Shown here one piece after another: positions 38,289 to 47,238 of a stretch of 64,000 nt of DNA. This DNA comes from UBA6168 sp041392505 (GTDB taxonomy: Bacteria > Bacteroidota > Bacteroidia > Chitinophagales > Saprospiraceae). The stretch lies in assembly GCA_041392505.1 (NCBI GenBank), contig JAWKLX010000049.1, positions 3,411 through 67,410 of the forward strand. The letters are read 5' to 3'. Both the position numbers and the translations under genes were made by a program. Under the pieces are notes generated by a model. That model searched no databases. It was not told the origin of the DNA and saw only the letters and a list, made by a program, of their open reading frames with translations. Each line of letters begins with the position of its first letter. Position 1 is the stretch's first letter.

Positions 38289-38823
38289 TTACAAATTAGT
38301 AAAAAATGACTCGCGGGAAGCAGAATGAAAAACAATCAATTCACGACCATAACTCACCACCCGAGCAACTTTCCACCCATCATCTGTTTTTTTCCAAATA
38401 TGAATGAATTTGAAAGAACCCGTTTGGTGCTCGGTTTCCTGCCCAGGCAGGGTTTCAAAAAAATCATGACGCCCCTCTTGAATAGCCCCGAAGCTGAACC
38501 TGGATATACTTTCAGACTTCCTCAACCAATGCCTGCCGGATTTTCATCTCACCAGTGCTGAGACGACCAATGGCTTCCATGTTGGACTGGTAACCCGACA
38601 AGCCACCTTTGTCATGATAAAACTCTAAATCTTCGGTGAGAGTGTTTTTATTTTGTCCATGTCGCCGTTATTGAAAGCATTGAATAACACTTCGTCCATG
38701 TTGGCTATTTCCCTAAAAAGCTCATCATGGGAAGGTTCGTTGCTGACCGATTGAGCGATCATGGCCGGTAGTTGGCCAAGAAAACAAGGCCATGAGGGTA
38801 AAGGAAAAGGTGGTTGATTTCAT
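38289..38823 (-). pseudogene. Secreted DUF4440/NTF2-like protein, broken by several frameshifts
   Basis: Starts with a signal-like MKSTTFSFTLMALFSW at 38823. The frames then switch through MDEVLFNAFNNGDMDKIKTL, EDLEFYHDKGGLSGYQSNMEAIGR and GAIQEGRHDFFETLPGQETEH to HIWKKTDDGWKVARVVSYG, ending at 38289. These are successive DUF4440 blocks in different frames, so at least three single-base indels interrupt one gene. Consensus error or decay cannot be separated from sequence alone. Confidence 0.65.
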
Positions 38824-38847
38824 GTTTTCATGTCGGATTCACGGTCT

Positions 38848-38895
38848 CATGGTTTCACTGTTTCATTGCTTCAACCATGAAACAGTGAAACCATG
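38848..38895. repeat. 19-bp perfect hairpin of the ATGGTTTCA family
   Basis: Arms 38848-38866 and 38877-38895 with a 10-base loop, between the end of the PspC gene and the DUF4440 gene. Related to the repeat at 18169-18230. It may end transcription of the PspC operon. Confidence 0.65.
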
Positions 38896-38901
38896 AACTA
38901 T

Positions 38902-39410
38902 TTAATGCTTCTCAATCATGACAGGTGCACGGCGGGAAATGATTTCACTGTCAATCGCTTTTCGCCATAAGGTATCGGTGGCGGAGACTTTTGCCAAACT
39001 GCCATTGTCCAGTTCGACATTGGCTTTTTTGACGGTGAAATGCTCAGCATCGAGTTCGGCATTATCCGAGAGGATGGCATTTAGAAAATCGCCTTCGCGC
39101 GGATATCGAATTCATTGTTGCCAGTCAGTTGCACATCAAGGTTTTTAATGTCGGCAAAAGCGTTGATCCGGCCATTGCCTTCGTTCACGATGTGCAAGTT
39201 GTCGAGTTTGAAATCTTTGATTTCGACATCGTCAGATTGCATGATCCACAGTTCTTCCAGACGGGGCAAAGTAATGTCCAGCTCATACGTTTCATTGTAT
39301 TTGTCGGAAGCATAAAATGTTCAGGCGGTTGTCAGTCCGAGTGATGTCTACTTCGTTTTGGTGATCCGATTCATTGAAGACTATTTTGTAATTATTGCCT
39401 TGTCTGAGCC
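38902..39410 (-). pseudogene. C-terminal DUF2807-like part of the PspC protein (frameshifted)
   Basis: Reading across three frames gives LRQGNNYKIVFNESD, NEVDITRTDNRLNI, YASDKYNETYELDITL, LEELWIMQSDDVEIKDFKLD and NVELDNGSLAKVSATDTLW. This is the right-handed beta-helix-like pattern of DUF2807 (GIN) domains, ending at a TAA at 38902. Single-base repairs at 39423-39425, 39314-39317 and about 39098 join it to the membrane part upstream, so it is the tail of the gene starting at 41134. Confidence 0.7.
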
Positions 39411-40340
39411 TTAATTTGATGTCCCTTCTAAACGGATTTTGGAGAACCACCTATGGAGGTTGAATTCCTTTTTATAATCAGCAACATATTCAGGGGCAAT
39501 CATTCCGTTGGCCCAAATCATTTGCCAAAGATGGCTGGACGCATGTCGGTACCAAGGGAATTTATATTCCCGGTCTTCTTCCACATCGTAAATTTTTCTA
39601 GAACCCTCATCGTTGCGGTCCACATACATTCCTTCTGGCACCAAGACTTGGATTCGAACCTCTTGCGCCCGCCACTTATCACCTCTCTTGACAGTGAAAT
39701 GAGAAGGCAGAATCAATTTGTTGCCTTCCAGCTGGCACGTGTAGTCGATCGCTGCTGCCAGCCGTTCCGATTCCGTGATGCTACCGCCACGGGCTTCGTT
39801 CTCTTGAATGATTTCCAAACGGTTGGAAGGGGATTTTTTAAAACTGACCCGAATGCTACGGGCAACTAATTGGTTGTCAGATATGAGTATTTCATCGCCG
39901 AAATTGAACCAAGAATCCGTATAAGGCGACCGTTCCATTTCAACCAATAAAGTATCGGAATTAATATCATAGGTCTCGTCCATGATGCCCAATTCGTTGC
40001 TGTGCTGGAAATCCTTAACTGTCATCATCGAGATCATAGACAGGCTGAGCAGGTTGATGACCCAAAATGCCCAAAGGCCAAATTGCCATTTCGGCCGGAA
40101 GTTGGACCTTAAAAACACCCGCGAGATGAACAGTGCCAGCATCAATAAGGGGATGCCCAAAACAAAAAGGATATTGAAAGTGCCAAGGAAAGTGGTCAAG
40201 GTAGACCCGGGCGCAGCGAAGTTGGCAAATGGGAGCCCCACAAAAAGCCCCACAACAATGACAATCCAAAAAATCACCAACATGCCGATCATTATAAAAC
40301 CAGCAATGGATAGCAGGGGCCTGAATATTTTGCCAATCAA
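39411..40340 (-). CDS. Middle (membrane) part of the PspC protein
   Basis: Carries about four membrane segments (MIGKIFRPLLSIAGFIMIGMLVIFWIVIVVG onward in pattern) and a following soluble region (to WFSKIRLEG) that leads into the DUF2807-like tail. The apparent TTG start at 40340 is internal. Restoring a G in the five-base run at 40439-40443 makes it continuous with the PspC N-terminus through NAFRSAASEGVYVLSGLINWV. As one protein the product would be about 740 residues. Confidence 0.75.
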   Translation of the reverse strand: MIGKIFRPLLSIAGFIMIGMLVIFWIVIVVGLFVGLPFANFAAPGSTLTTFLGTFNILFVLGIPLLMLALFISRVFLRSNFRPKWQFGLWAFWVINLLSLSMISMMTVKDFQHSNELGIMDETYDINSDTLLVEMERSPYTDSWFNFGDEILISDNQLVARSIRVSFKKSPSNRLEIIQENEARGGSITESERLAAAIDYTCQLEGNKLILPSHFTVKRGDKWRAQEVRIQVLVPEGMYVDRNDEGSRKIYDVEEDREYKFPWYRHASSHLWQMIWANGMIAPEYVADYKKEFNLHRWFSKIRLEGTSN

Positions 40341-40387
40341 CCTGACGCCCCCTTTAATGAACTGGATGACCCAATTGATCAGCCCAC

Positions 40388-41134
40388 TCAGAACATAAAC
40401 CCCTTCGGAAGCGGCCGAACGGAAAGCATTCCCGAAGGCCCCCTTTCTTTCTTGGCCTTCTCCTTCATCATACGTCTTGGCGAAAGTTTTTTTTTTGAGG
40501 CAAACTCAGATTTCAGCTCCTCCCCGAGTTCGCTTACCTTTTTAGAAACATGTTCCAGTTCCTCTTCGATTATCTTGGAAATGTTCTCCACGTTGGCTGG
40601 TTCGCCCCGCATGGCGAGGCGGTCCTTTGCCGATTCTGCCTTGGGTACGACTGCCCAAAGGACGAGGTAAACGACCAAGGCAAAACCGCCCGTGAAGGCA
40701 AAAAAGACGAAAGCCAACCTGATCCACAGCGGGTCTTGAATGCCGAAATAGGCTGCTATCCCAGAACAAACACCAGCGATGGCCTCCCTTTCCGGGTCGC
40801 GGAACAAGCGCTTGCCCGTTTTGATCTTAAATTTACCAGAAGAGGTTTTGGGTGCTTCCTCCATGAACGGATCGGCTGCCCCAAAATCTTCCGGCGTACC
40901 CATGATGGCGATGACGTTTTTTACGTCAGGTGATGTGACAATCGGGCGACCTTCCAGTTTTTCCTGAAAAAGTTCTGCCATCCGGGTCTCAATATCAGTT
41001 GTGATTTCTTCGTAGCCTTCCGATTTGCGAAAGTGCCGGTGAATAGTTTTCAAATACTTGTCGAGGGCTTCGTAGGCGTCTTCGTCTATCGTAAAGGGAA
41101 AGCCCCCGAGGTTGATGTTGGAGATCTTATTCAT
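40388..41134 (-). CDS. PspC domain protein, N-terminal part
   Basis: N-terminal 100 residues form a soluble region with YLKTIHRHFRKSEGYEEITTDIETRMAELF in pattern. A PspC domain follows (about residues 106-170: KRLFRDPEREAIAGVCSGIAAYFGIQDPLWIRLAF in pattern) with membrane helices. PspC proteins take part in envelope stress responses. The gene begins six bases after the PadR gene, so the two form an operon. The frame breaks at 40439-40443, giving a spurious C-terminus. Confidence 0.85.
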   Translation of the reverse strand: MNKISNINLGGFPFTIDEDAYEALDKYLKTIHRHFRKSEGYEEITTDIETRMAELFQEKLEGRPIVTSPDVKNVIAIMGTPEDFGAADPFMEEAPKTSSGKFKIKTGKRLFRDPEREAIAGVCSGIAAYFGIQDPLWIRLAFVFFAFTGGFALVVYLVLWAVVPKAESAKDRLAMRGEPANVENISKIIEEELEHVSKKVSELGEELKSEFASKKKLSPRRMMKEKAKKERGPSGMLSVRPLPKGFMF

Positions 41135-41140
41135 TTGTTG

Positions 41141-41497
41141 TTACTTATTAGCGATCAAATTTTTGGTGGAATGTGTTACGGCTTCAACCAGTTGGCCCCA
41201 AGTATCCAAGAGGCCATTCAGGAATTCAGTGCCGATTTCTGTGAGGGCATAGTATTTACGTGGCGGCCCTGCATCCGACTCTTTCCAGGTGTAGTCCAAA
41301 AGGCCAGCACCTTTGAGCCTCGCCAACAAAGGGTACATGGTGCCCTGCGCTACGATCAGCTCCGACTCTTGCAGCCGGGTGATGATGTCACTTGGGTAAG
41401 CCTCGCCTTCGTCCGATATGATGGACAAAATGCACAGCTCCAGGATTCCCTTTCGCATCTGTTGTTTTGTATTTTCCAAGAGGTTTTGAACTTTCAT
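41141..41497 (-). CDS. PadR family transcriptional regulator
   Basis: 118 residues with a PadR winged helix (RKGILELCILSIISDEGEAYPSDIITRLQESELIVAQGTMYPLLARLKGAGLLDYTWKES in pattern) and a short C-terminal helix for dimerisation. It is the first gene of an operon with the PspC protein, a common Bacteroidota pairing. The promoter at 41583-41613 overlaps one of two direct repeats, which suggests autorepression. Confidence 0.93.
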   Translation of the reverse strand: MKVQNLLENTKQQMRKGILELCILSIISDEGEAYPSDIITRLQESELIVAQGTMYPLLARLKGAGLLDYTWKESDAGPPRKYYALTEIGTEFLNGLLDTWGQLVEAVTHSTKNLIANK

Positions 41498-41582
41498 TGG
41501 TTAGTAAATAATGTGACACTGTGCACTGGTTTTTCTTTTGTTCTTGGTGTTCAATGAATTTCATTTTCGTTTAAACACAGGG

Positions 41583-41613
41583 CAAAGGTATGTCATGGCA
41601 AGGTATTATGCAA
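41583..41613 (-). promoter_or_regulatory. Promoter of the padR-pspC operon
   Basis: On the minus strand TTG (41611-41613) is separated by 20 bases from TACCTTTG (41583-41590), matching the Bacteroidota consensus. Transcription would begin near 41576, about 80 bases before the PadR start. Confidence 0.75.
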
Positions 41614-41658
41614 TACAAGGTAGCTTTTTTTGCAAGGAATTATGGATAAACAGGTAGC
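41598..41658. repeat. Two 27-bp direct repeats at the padR promoter (candidate operator)
   Basis: 41598-41624 and 41632-41658 are 21/27 identical (GCAAGG..ATTATG....AGGTAGC pattern) with starts 34 bases apart. The first copy covers the promoter -33 element. PadR binding is inferred from position. The rest of 41498-41878 holds no gene. Confidence 0.6.
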
Positions 41659-41878
41659 TGGCTTCGACGAATAGCCTTGTTTTAAAGGAACAGAAAGAAC
41701 ATTATCTACATGAAAATTTTGGAAAGCTCAATAAACGATAAGCTTTAGGCGAGTAAAGAGTGGGTGTTTTTTAGAATTTTTATCCGAGTTCTGACCAAAC
41801 CTATTCTTTATTTCCACAGAAAAAATTACAGATTTATCTTTCCAATCTGCGTGCAATTCCATTCTAGCAAAACCGCAT

Positions 41879-43624
41879 TCATTCAAACCGGATGACTACC
41901 TCTTGTTGTAACATGGCCAAGTCAACCATTTCACCTGCCTCCACATTTTTATCATTTTTCAAAAAATAAAGAGCCTGCCCCCAATGGATCATTTCTCCGT
42001 CCGGCCCAGTAGAAAGGCTGGTATTTTCATCCACATGCAGGGTAAACCAAAAAGCAACGGCATGTAAACGACCGCTTTCAGAGGCAGTAATGTAAAGTGG
42101 TTTACGCAAGGGGTCTCTTGCTGAACGCTCGGCTGGCAAGTTTTGAAAATCAAAATGATGAATGGGGAATACCTCACTCAGCCGTCGGTGTGGCAAGCTT
42201 TGCAGATGGACTTTTTGATATTCATCCGCCAAGCGGAACTCCTCAAAAGCGCTCAGGTCAAAACCGGAAATTTCACCCACGGGATTTACTTTTTTCAAAT
42301 GCTCAATCTCTATCAGCACGCCAAACACATCAGCAGATTGGGGAACAGAAATGGCACCGGGTTTCAACAAATTGGCATACGCATGGCGCAAAGACGGCAA
42401 AACCCCTTCGCCCAACAGGCCGCAGTCCAGAATTTCAGACACTACCACATCAGCTTTGGCAGGCAGGTGTTGGCCAATTTTTAAAGCTGTCGATTTCAGG
42501 TTGAAAACTTCAATTTTATCTGACATGCCATTATCCCGCACAACCTTTTTCGCAATGTCGGCCAGGACGGGCACCATTTCACAGGCGTACACTTTTTCCG
42601 CTCCTGCTTTCACTGCCATCATCGACAACAACCCTGAGCCAGTACCAATATCCAGCACCTTGTCCCCCTTCTTTATTTTAGCTAAAATTGCCTTGTAATA
42701 AGCATCGTTCCGGGCCGTATCGGCCAGCATGTCAAGGTGCCATTGGTTGATCTTATTGCTGGTGATGCGCTGCAAGTTGGCTTTTGCTTCTTGGTTGTCT
42801 GGGTCATTTTCCAACACCTTTTTATAATGGCTTTGGGCTTTGTCCAATTCTCCAACGTCCCGGTAGCCATTGCCCAAAAGCATGTGGACTTCGGGGCCCT
42901 GCTTCCCATTTTCAAATGCCTTTTCATAATGGCTGATGGCCTTTTTGATGTCACCCATAAAATGCAGTACCATGCCCAAGTGCTGGTGCGCATTGGCAAA
43001 ATGTGGGTTCAACGCTAAAGCATCTTCGAACAACTTGGCTGCCTCTTCATAGCGACCCTCGTCCGTTCGGACAATGCCCAAGTTCAGATAAGCTTGGTCA
43101 AAATCCGACGAAGCATCAATGGCCTGTTGGAATGCCTTTCCTGCCTCCGCCAAATTCCGCAGGTTGAAAAACAACACCCCGATATTCATGTGGGCATTCG
43201 TATTGGCCGGGTCCAATTCTGTGCATTTTTGAAATGCTTGAATAGCATCTTCCGCCTGTCCCACCTGCATGTAAAGGGTACCGAGGTTGAGAAAGCCGTC
43301 CGCATAGTCCGGTTGCAGTTGCACCACTTTTTGCCCATATTCCAAAGCCCTACTGAGATTGCCCACTTGAGCATTAAAAGCACATTGTGCGGTCAAGATG
43401 CCCAAGTCTTCCGGGAATTTCTCTTCACCTTGCTGGAGCAGCTCCAAAGCCCCATTCCCATTGCCCTGACGAAAAAGCAATTCGGCCAAATTTGTGTAAA
43501 CGGCAGTAAACTCAGGAGAGGTGTTCAATATTTCCCGATAAAGTTTTTCCGCCTCCGGCAAATTTCCGTTTTGATGAAATTGTATCGCTTGCTGGAAAGT
43601 AGAATTAAGTAGTGGTTGTTCCAT
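41879..43624 (-). CDS. TPR protein fused to an arginine-methyltransferase-like (PRMT7/9-type) domain
   Basis: 581 residues. Residues 1-290 are about eight tetratricopeptide repeats (for example NAHMNIGVLFFNLRNLAEAGKAF). The C-terminal half is a SAM-dependent methyltransferase with motif I VLDIGTGSG (323-331) and YACEM (acidic SAM-ribose binder). It also has the segment WHLDMLADTARNDAYY and a double-E-like loop SEILDCGLLGEG (396-407), as in PRMT7/PRMT9. This suggests methylation of protein side chains, with TPRs selecting the substrate. The start at 43624 (MEQPLLN) is preferred to the longer frame to 43738. Function in bacteria is not established. Confidence 0.82.
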   Translation of the reverse strand: MEQPLLNSTFQQAIQFHQNGNLPEAEKLYREILNTSPEFTAVYTNLAELLFRQGNGNGALELLQQGEEKFPEDLGILTAQCAFNAQVGNLSRALEYGQKVVQLQPDYADGFLNLGTLYMQVGQAEDAIQAFQKCTELDPANTNAHMNIGVLFFNLRNLAEAGKAFQQAIDASSDFDQAYLNLGIVRTDEGRYEEAAKLFEDALALNPHFANAHQHLGMVLHFMGDIKKAISHYEKAFENGKQGPEVHMLLGNGYRDVGELDKAQSHYKKVLENDPDNQEAKANLQRITSNKINQWHLDMLADTARNDAYYKAILAKIKKGDKVLDIGTGSGLLSMMAVKAGAEKVYACEMVPVLADIAKKVVRDNGMSDKIEVFNLKSTALKIGQHLPAKADVVVSEILDCGLLGEGVLPSLRHAYANLLKPGAISVPQSADVFGVLIEIEHLKKVNPVGEISGFDLSAFEEFRLADEYQKVHLQSLPHRRLSEVFPIHHFDFQNLPAERSARDPLRKPLYITASESGRLHAVAFWFTLHVDENTSLSTGPDGEMIHWGQALYFLKNDKNVEAGEMVDLAMLQQEVVIRFE

Positions 43625-43870
43625 TGGTTTTGTTTTGATCATTAATTTGGCACAAGGTGCTGAAAAAAGTGGAATTACGAAAATGGGCGGCAGCCCGTCC
43701 AGCGCTTTCATCTTTTTATCTAAAAACCTGTGACCCACCGATAATTAATCAGTCCTTCCATCCGTTTTACACCAAAATCACCCACAAGGCTGGAAACGGC
43801 GAGCAATCCTGTAACCCCTGCATCAACTGCATACGTCCCAATTGTTTTCAGCTTTCTAAACATTAATCTT

Positions 43871-44989
43871 ATGACCCGACTGAAAAATTTTTTCCTCTTC
43901 TGCTCTGGTGTTGACCATTCCATTTTAGAAAAATGCCCAACCGATGAAAACAAGTACATGGGCATTGGCGCCACGGTATTTTTTACTGGCGTGTTGGCGT
44001 TTTTCTCGGCTGGTTATGCCCTGTTCACCGTTTTCGATTCCTATTTTTTTGCCGTCGTTTTTGGCTTAGTCTGGGGCCTGATGATCTTCAACCTCGACCG
44101 CTATATCGTCATGAGCATGAAAAGCATTGGCAAATGGTGGCGGGATTGGCTGGTCGCTGCACCGCGGTTGGCGCTGGCGGTACTGTTGGCCGTTGTCATT
44201 TCCAAACCCTTGGAATTGAAAATTTTTGAAAAAGAAATCAACGCTGAACTGGTTCAAATGGAGCAGGAGGTTTTCAAAAACCAAGAAGACTTGGTCAAGG
44301 CCCGTTATCAACCACAGATCAAAACCCACCGTTCTGAGATCAACCGCTTGAAAAATGAAATGGCCGAAAAAGCGGCCCTGCGGGATACTTTAGCGCAGAT
44401 GGCTCTGGCCGAAGCCGATGGTTCCGGAGGCTCTAAAATCAGGAACATGGGGCCGATTTACCGCGCCAAAAAAGCAGCGGCTGAAAAAGCCCAAACTGAA
44501 TTCGAAACCCTCATCGCCACCAACCAACCCCTCATTTTGGAAAAGGAAAAAGCCATCGCCGCGTTGGATTCCACCGCCATGGCCAACATCAACAACCTTG
44601 AACGAACGGCTTACGGCGGCATGGCTTCCCGCATTGACGCACTCAGTCGTTTGGGACAAAACAGCCAAGCCATTTTTCTCGCCAGCATTTTTATCATGTT
44701 GCTGTTCATCGCCATCGAAACAGCGCCGATTTTTGTGAAACTCATTTCCCATCGCAGCCCCTACGATTATGTGCTACACGAGCATGAACATGTTTATCAA
44801 ATGGCTAATTTGGAAAAAACCACCCTGCTTGCTAACCGAGTGAAAAACAAAGTGAAACACGATACCGAGGTAGGTACCCATGCCATCAAAGCAAAAATCA
44901 CGGAGGAAAAAGCAGTCATCAATAAAAACCTGAAAGAGAAACTGGATGCACTCGGGCAAGGTGGGTTTGATTGGAAGGTGGAGGGGTAG
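43871..44989 (+). CDS. DUF4407 domain-containing membrane protein
   Basis: 372 residues. Membrane segments lie at about 32-55, 60-80, 95-115 and 270-290, with a long coiled-coil insert (about 125-265: EKEINAELVQMEQEVFKNQEDLV, KAAAEKAQTEFETL). Opening MTRLKNFFLFCSGVDHSILEKCPTDENKYMGIGATVFFTG in pattern is the DUF4407 signature. The domain has no assigned function; coiled coils suggest an assembly role. Monocistronic, ended by a strong hairpin. Confidence 0.9.
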   Translation: MTRLKNFFLFCSGVDHSILEKCPTDENKYMGIGATVFFTGVLAFFSAGYALFTVFDSYFFAVVFGLVWGLMIFNLDRYIVMSMKSIGKWWRDWLVAAPRLALAVLLAVVISKPLELKIFEKEINAELVQMEQEVFKNQEDLVKARYQPQIKTHRSEINRLKNEMAEKAALRDTLAQMALAEADGSGGSKIRNMGPIYRAKKAAAEKAQTEFETLIATNQPLILEKEKAIAALDSTAMANINNLERTAYGGMASRIDALSRLGQNSQAIFLASIFIMLLFIAIETAPIFVKLISHRSPYDYVLHEHEHVYQMANLEKTTLLANRVKNKVKHDTEVGTHAIKAKITEEKAVINKNLKEKLDALGQGGFDWKVEG

Positions 44990-45083
44990 GGTCAGTTCTC
45001 AGTTTGCAGTTTGCAGTTCGCAGTCTGAACGAAGCGTTGTTTATCAGTGTTTTAAGGTTTAAAAGGATGGGTATTTACAAGAA

Positions 45084-45122
45084 AAACGAAGCCCCGCAAG
45101 CAGGACTTGCGGGGCTTCGTTT
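45084..45122. terminator. Bidirectional terminator hairpin (17 bp)
   Basis: 45084-45100 pairs with 45106-45122 around CAGGA. A-rich and T-rich flanks fit termination in both directions between convergent genes. Confidence 0.88.
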
Positions 45123-45130
45123 ATGGTGTT

Positions 45131-45460
45131 TTAACCCCCACTTTTCTCAAGCGATATCGTATCATTCGCAACAGAAAGTTTGCTGACAAAACCGATGTAT
45201 CCTTCTTTATATAAAAGAAAAAACTTGCCCTCACTGTGCTTTTCCCCGACATGAAAATACCCATTTGCATCTGTATAAACTTTTGTCATTAAGGAATCAC
45301 CGCTTTGATCTTTTAAATAAATATCAACGGAAACGCCTGGTATAGGCTCCTGGGTTTGACTATCGACAACCACCCCACTCCTCTCAATGTCGTGATCACA
45401 GCCTGCAATAATCAGTACAAGAAAGATACTAATAGGAAAAAAGGGAAATACTGCTTTCAT
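45131..45460 (-). CDS. Small lipoprotein with a carboxypeptidase-regulatory-like domain
   Basis: 109 residues. Signal and lipobox LVLIIAGC (Cys-21) are followed by a beta-sandwich of the CarboxypepD_reg type (SGVVVDSQTQEPIPGVSVDIYLKD, TDANGYFHVGE). Such domains often sit at the N-terminus of TonB receptors; here the domain stands alone on a lipid anchor. No neighbour explains its role. Confidence 0.78.
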   Translation of the reverse strand: MKAVFPFFPISIFLVLIIAGCDHDIERSGVVVDSQTQEPIPGVSVDIYLKDQSGDSLMTKVYTDANGYFHVGEKHSEGKFFLLYKEGYIGFVSKLSVANDTISLEKSGG

Positions 45461-45523
45461 GATGGATGCTTTGGTTTGTCAAACATCAACTGCCAATTAT
45501 TCTAATCTCTGGGCAAGGTGAAT

Positions 45524-46165
45524 TCAATTCTCTGTCACTGCTTCCAATTTCTTGATCCGAATATTCCGCCACCTGACTTTTATCCCGCCCCCATCGTGGA
45601 TCTGCAACCCAATCTGCCCGGTAGCTTCGCCGATCTTCTCGTCTTTTAGCGTGATCATCCGAATGCCATTGAGCCAAGTTGTAACTTCATCGCCAATGGC
45701 TTGGATGCGGTAATGGTTCCATTCACCTTCCTTGAGGACATCATCGAGGGAGGCATTGGGCTTGATGAGCCAACCCCGCCCGTAGCTTTCGTAAATGCCG
45801 CCCGTGTGGTTACCATGTGGGGCGACTTCGGCCTGCCAACCACTAATTTTCACCCCATCAATGCTGGAGCGGATAAAGACACCGCTATTGCCCGAGGCCT
45901 CTTGTTTGAATTCCAATTGGAGGTCGAAATCTTTGAAAGAGGAATCGGACATGAGATAGCTGTATTCCTCGTAAGGACCGCTTTCACAGACCAATGTGCC
46001 GTCCTCGACATACCATTTTTCACGGCCAGCAATCGACCAGCCAGTAAGGTCTTTGTGGTTGAAAAGGGAAGTGTAGCCTTCGGCATCCGTCTGTGTCAGC
46101 TTCTTGGACTGGCTACAGGTGAAAAGAAAAGTTGATAAAGTGAGTAGTAGGAAAAAATTTTTCAT
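45524..46165 (-). CDS. DUF1080 (3-keto-disaccharide hydrolase-like) lipoprotein
   Basis: 213 residues with a lipoprotein signal (FLFTCSQSKK, Cys-17). The domain is a concanavalin-like jelly roll of the 3-keto-disaccharide hydrolase family: YTSLFNHKDLTGWSI, KWYVEDGTLVCE, LQLEFKQEASGNSGVFIRS, and HTGGIYESYGRGWL. Family members cleave 3-keto-glycosides or bind glycans; the substrate here is unknown. Likely faces the periplasm or cell surface. Confidence 0.88.
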   Translation of the reverse strand: MKNFFLLLTLSTFLFTCSQSKKLTQTDAEGYTSLFNHKDLTGWSIAGREKWYVEDGTLVCESGPYEEYSYLMSDSSFKDFDLQLEFKQEASGNSGVFIRSSIDGVKISGWQAEVAPHGNHTGGIYESYGRGWLIKPNASLDDVLKEGEWNHYRIQAIGDEVTTWLNGIRMITLKDEKIGEATGQIGLQIHDGGGIKVRWRNIRIKKLEAVTEN

Positions 46166-46467
46166 AAAAATTTTAATGTTGATACACAGATCGTTTGAGA
46201 TTGAAAAATGAGGGAAAGTTCAAATTCCCAGTGCCTAAAAAATGAAACGGCAATATATAATTCTGTTTTTATTCATCGCTACTAATTTTTTAAGAATCAG
46301 CCGTTTAGGGCAGTCTTATAAAACGCTCAATTTTTTTTTAAGCAAAAATAAATCTTCATAATTCCTTCAGAATCACCCCCTGAATATTGCACCGCAAAAC
46401 GCATTTATCCAATCGATGGTTAACACCCTTCAACGGATGTAGCGTTTTAAAACCATTAATTTTTAAG

Positions 46468-47028
46468 ATGAAAAACGTATTTTTTTTCTTGTCCGTCCTC
46501 TTTGTTTTCAACGCTTGTCAAAACATTGAGCAGTACAAACCAGGCATCGAAGACCTTTCTGCCAAGTGGGATTCTACCGGCACTATCGTAAACAATTTCG
46601 CTGCCACCTTAAACAATGAAATTGCTGGCCAAACCAAAATGGTTAGCAGCATGGAACTTCCTGAAACTGTTCTTACCAGCTTGTCTGATGAGGCAAAAAC
46701 TCAAGTCAATGAAGCCAAAATGGCTTGTGCCAAAATTGGCAACGACTTCAGCGGCATCCAGCAAGAAGTTAACACTTTCAAGGCCGAATGGGAAACCAAA
46801 GGCGCTGAACTGACTGCCCTCAAAGACGGTCTGGCTGCAGGCAAATTGGAAGGTGACGTAGTAGGTAAAATTGCCGAACTGAACACTTTCATTGCTGACG
46901 CTGGCACCAAACTGGCTGCTTGGAACACCAACCTCGAAACAGCTAAAGCTGCTTTCGTTTCCAGCCACGGTAACTATACTACCGTATTGGCTTCCGTAAT
47001 GCCAACTGAAGAAGTCAAAAAGAAATAA
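46468..47028 (+). CDS. Helical lipoprotein of unknown function
   Basis: 186 residues. Lipobox VFNAC (Cys-17) follows MKNVFFFLSVLFVFNAC. The remainder is nearly all helix with heptads (SDEAKTQVNEAKMACAKIGNDF, TLNNEIAGQTKMVS), suggesting a coiled-coil bundle in the periplasm. No known domain. The ATG at 46468 is used because the extension to 46387 lacks coding character. It precedes another coiled-coil gene and a terminator lies between them. Confidence 0.75.
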   Translation: MKNVFFFLSVLFVFNACQNIEQYKPGIEDLSAKWDSTGTIVNNFAATLNNEIAGQTKMVSSMELPETVLTSLSDEAKTQVNEAKMACAKIGNDFSGIQQEVNTFKAEWETKGAELTALKDGLAAGKLEGDVVGKIAELNTFIADAGTKLAAWNTNLETAKAAFVSSHGNYTTVLASVMPTEEVKKK

Positions 47029-47071
47029 TGAGGCATAAAAGCTACTTCGGCGTCCTGCCGGAGAGCCAATC

Positions 47072-47115
47072 AAATTGGTGCTGCTTTTTTCACTTTGGAA
47101 AAGCAGCGCCAATTT
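47072..47115 (+). terminator. Intrinsic terminator after the helical lipoprotein gene
   Basis: A 17-bp stem with one G-T pair (47072-47088 / 47099-47115) is followed by T-rich sequence. Confidence 0.75.
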
Positions 47116-47238
47116 TTTATCCCCCTTACTTCTACCCAATTATTTTATTCAATCAAAATCTGCTGTCATTCTAAGGTGTGCCATAAACGTTCAACCACGC
47201 TACACCATCTTCCTCGACAGCCATTATTTCCAATAGAA

